NCBI GenBank assembly: GCA_023484675.1
Contig: JAMDAP010000163.1
Span: forward strand, 1 to 8,486
Direction: 5' to 3'
DNA from: Bacillota bacterium
GTDB taxonomy: Bacteria; Bacillota_E; Symbiobacteriia; JAMDAP01
Length of the DNA: 8,486 bases
The position numbers and the translations under genes are program-made. Positions 7,780-8,486 of the stretch are shown in pieces. Each line of letters begins with the position of its first letter. Positions within the stretch are counted from its first letter, which is position 1. A model generated the notes under the pieces. It was given only the letters and a program-made list of their open reading frames with translations, was not told where the DNA came from and searched no databases.

Positions 7780-7796
7780 AGCAAGAAACATGCCAG
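7780..7796 (-). promoter_or_regulatory. Sigma-54 (-24/-12) promoter of the operon
   Basis: The minus strand reads CTGGCATGTTTCTTGCT. Compared with the consensus TGGCAC-N5-TTGCW it differs only at the last base of the -24 box. The GG (7793-7794) and GC (7781-7782) dinucleotides are separated by exactly 10 nt, as sigma-54 requires. Transcription should start near 7768-7770, leaving about 25 nt of leader with the GGAGGAG ribosome binding site before the ATG at 7743. A sigma-54 activator gene lies immediately upstream, which strongly supports the call. Confidence 0.9.
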
Positions 7797-7800
7797 CGCT

Positions 7801-7845
7801 AGGCCCGGAAAGGACGGGCCTGGAGACGGTTCATTCGGGCCCGTC
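7801..7845. repeat. Overlapping GC-rich dyads between activator site and promoter
   Basis: AGGCCCG (7801-7807) pairs with CGGGCCT (7815-7821) around a 7-nt loop. The same central arm, GACGGGCC (7813-7820), can instead pair with GGCCCGTC (7838-7845). The first dyad begins four bases from the -24 box. It could be a second protein site or a structural spacer; GC-rich DNA produces such dyads easily, so significance is uncertain. Confidence 0.35.
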
Positions 7846-7852
7846 GTCCGCT

Positions 7853-7927
7853 TTTCTCGAATTGGAATGAGAAATGAGAAAACGCTTTCTCGCCTATCCG
7901 TTCCAGAACGGCGTTTTCTCATTTCTC
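7853..7927. promoter_or_regulatory. Probable upstream activator site (enhancer) for the sigma-54 activator
   Basis: A perfect 17-bp inverted repeat, GAGAAATGAGAAAACGC (7869-7885) and its complement (7911-7927), is separated by 25 bp. The unit GAGAAA or its complement TTTCTC occurs six times: 7853-7858, 7869-7874, 7876-7881, 7886-7891, 7915-7920 and 7922-7927. Two tandem copies with a 7-bp period occur in each arm, and GAGAAA-N4-TTTCTC forms a compact dyad at 7876-7891. A separate dyad CCGTTC-CA-GAACGG (7898-7911) lies between the arms. The centre (7898) is about 130 bp upstream of the predicted start site, the usual distance for enhancer-binding activators. The AT-rich run stands out against the GC-rich background. 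The activator encoded at 8064-8486 is the likely ligand (inference). Confidence 0.8.
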
Positions 7928-7951
7928 GCCGGTTCCCGGCCAAGGCCCCGC

Positions 7952-7981
7952 CCTGCGGCACGCAGGCTCAGCTCACCTGCG
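7952..7981. repeat. Alternating small hairpins (three-arm repeat)
   Basis: CGCAGG (7961-7966) can pair either with CCTGCG at 7952-7957 (3-nt loop) or with CCTGCG at 7976-7981 (9-nt loop). It sits in the 3' flank of the activator gene, just beyond the stronger hairpin at 7996-8025. It may add to transcript termination or be chance in GC-rich DNA. Confidence 0.3.
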
Positions 7982-7995
7982 GGGCATACAGCGCA

Positions 7996-8025
7996 ACAGG
8001 CGGGGAAACCAAGTCCCCCGCCTGT
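7996..8025 (-). terminator. Probable terminator hairpin of the activator gene
   Basis: ACAGGCGGGG (7996-8005) and CCCCGCCTGT (8016-8025) form a perfect 10-bp GC-rich stem with a 10-nt loop, 38 nt after the TAG of the activator gene. No strong U-tract follows on the minus strand, so termination may be inefficient or factor-assisted. The position would insulate the activator transcript from the sigma-54 operon. Confidence 0.6.
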
Positions 8026-8063
8026 CCGTCCCTTTTCGCACCGAAGGAGATACAGTCCCCGTC

Positions 8064-8486
8064 CTATTCCGCAGCCCGAGAATTCTCATTCTCCATCCGC
8101 TGCAGCCAGCGGTAGAGGGTAGCCAGGCTGATGCCCAGTGCTCTGGCGGCGGCCCGCTTTCCCTCGGTGGTGTTGCCGTGGCTGCTGAGCAACTCCCTGA
8201 CCCGGGCCAGGTCCACCCGCAGCCCCCCGGCACGTGAGGTCCGGCGCACAGGCGGATACCGCTGTGGGGCAGCCTCCCCCGTAACGGGGGTTCTGCCCGC
8301 CCCAAGGGAGCGGGCGTCCACGGACCTGCTCTGCGGTGCTGCGCCGGAGTCCGGCACCGGCTGCCACTGCCGCAGGTGGGGCGGCAGGCTGTCCATGGTG
8401 ACCAACACCCCCTGCTCCAGACTGACCACGTACTGGATGGTGTTCTCCAGCTCGCGCACGTTCCCCGGCCAGGGATAGGCATGGAG
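8064..8486 (-). CDS. Sigma-54-dependent transcriptional activator, C-terminal part (5' end beyond window)
   Basis: The last 140 residues of an enhancer-binding protein enter from the right edge. They begin with the end of the AAA+ sigma-54 interaction domain, YPWPGNVRELENTIQYVV (residues 4-21 of the fragment), the near-invariant motif of this family. A variable Pro/Arg-rich linker follows (about 45-85). The Fis-type helix-turn-helix has the form ARVRELLSSHGNTTEGKRAA then ARALGISLATLYRWL (about 91-125), resembling clostridial activators of amino-acid catabolism. The GAFTGA loop, Walker motifs and N-terminal sensor domain lie outside, so the signal is unknown. It reads in the same direction as the operon and stops 267 bp upstream of the promoter. 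It probably binds the repeat array at 7853-7927 and activates the promoter at 7780-7796. Confidence 0.95.
   Translation of the reverse strand, partial: LHAYPWPGNVRELENTIQYVVSLEQGVLVTMDSLPPHLRQWQPVPDSGAAPQSRSVDARSLGAGRTPVTGEAAPQRYPPVRRTSRAGGLRVDLARVRELLSSHGNTTEGKRAAARALGISLATLYRWLQRMENENSRAAE

Noticed and set aside
7744..7791. N-terminal extension of the DUF917 frame to the ATG at 7791.
   Set aside because: This ATG lies between the -24 and -12 boxes of the promoter, so it precedes the predicted transcript start. The ATG at 7743 has its own ribosome binding site and matches where the family begins.
7869..7927. The 17-bp inverted repeat as an intrinsic terminator for the activator gene.
   Set aside because: The stem is AT-rich with a 25-nt loop and no U-tract, and a better GC-rich hairpin lies closer to the stop. 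The hexamer array and spacing to the sigma-54 promoter fit an enhancer better.
7621..8122. Open frames on the + strand across the intergenic region (for example 7621-8115 and 7874-8122).
   Set aside because: They are antisense to the start of the DUF917 gene and cross the promoter, enhancer and terminator elements. Their translations have no recognisable domain, and no ribosome binding site supports them.

Overview
The window reads as one minus-strand catabolic and uptake locus from a GC-rich bacterium. Strong AGGAGG-type ribosome binding sites, frequent GTG/TTG starts, a lipoprotein substrate-binding protein and a sigma-54 activator whose C-terminal helix-turn-helix is of the clostridial 'EGK..AA..LGIS.ATLYR' type suggest a high-GC Firmicute, for example a Symbiobacterium-like lineage. 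That placement is inference from style, not from a marker gene. All seven complete or partial structural and transport genes and the regulator are on the minus strand, so the transcription order runs from high to low coordinates. No RNA gene, insertion sequence, CRISPR array or origin was seen.

Regulatory head (8486 to 7744). The C-terminal 140 residues of a sigma-54-dependent activator (end of the AAA+ domain plus Fis-type HTH) enter from the right edge. About 320 bp without a gene follows. It holds a probable terminator hairpin (7996-8025), a second set of small hairpins (7952-7981), a dense array of GAGAAA/TTTCTC hexamers including a perfect 17-bp inverted repeat (7869-7885 / 7911-7927), GC-rich dyads (7801-7845), and a near-consensus sigma-54 -24/-12 promoter (7780-7796). 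The layout (activator gene, palindromic upstream site, sigma-54 promoter, operon) makes a complete cis/trans switch. The promoter also fixes the start of the first operon gene at 7743, because the upstream ATG at 7791 lies inside the promoter.

Metabolic pair (7743 to 5199). First is a DUF917 / S-Me-THD family protein with its family motifs intact. A hydantoinase/oxoprolinase (HyuA)-family protein follows and overlaps it. This second protein keeps the family scaffold from end to end, but every glycine-rich nucleotide-binding motif I can locate is replaced by a non-matching sequence of the same length. It looks like a pseudo-ATPase or a re-purposed enzyme, and it is the most unusual gene here.

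Transport module (5108 to 1). A complete peptide/nickel-type ABC importer follows: a lipoprotein binding protein (family 5), two permeases (DppB- and DppC-like), and two ATPases (DppD- and DppF-like, the latter cut by the left edge). Genes are overlapping or tightly spaced, except for two gaps flanking the binding-protein gene. One gap carries an orphan perfect Shine-Dalgarno sequence; the other holds GC-rich hairpins. Both may tune the high level of binding protein needed.

Working model (inference): a small peptide-like or cyclic amide compound (hydantoin, oxoproline, cyclic dipeptide or modified amino acid) is imported by the ABC system and processed by the DUF917/HyuA-like pair. The activator, whose sensor domain lies outside the window, turns the operon on. 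The substrate cannot be read from the sequence.
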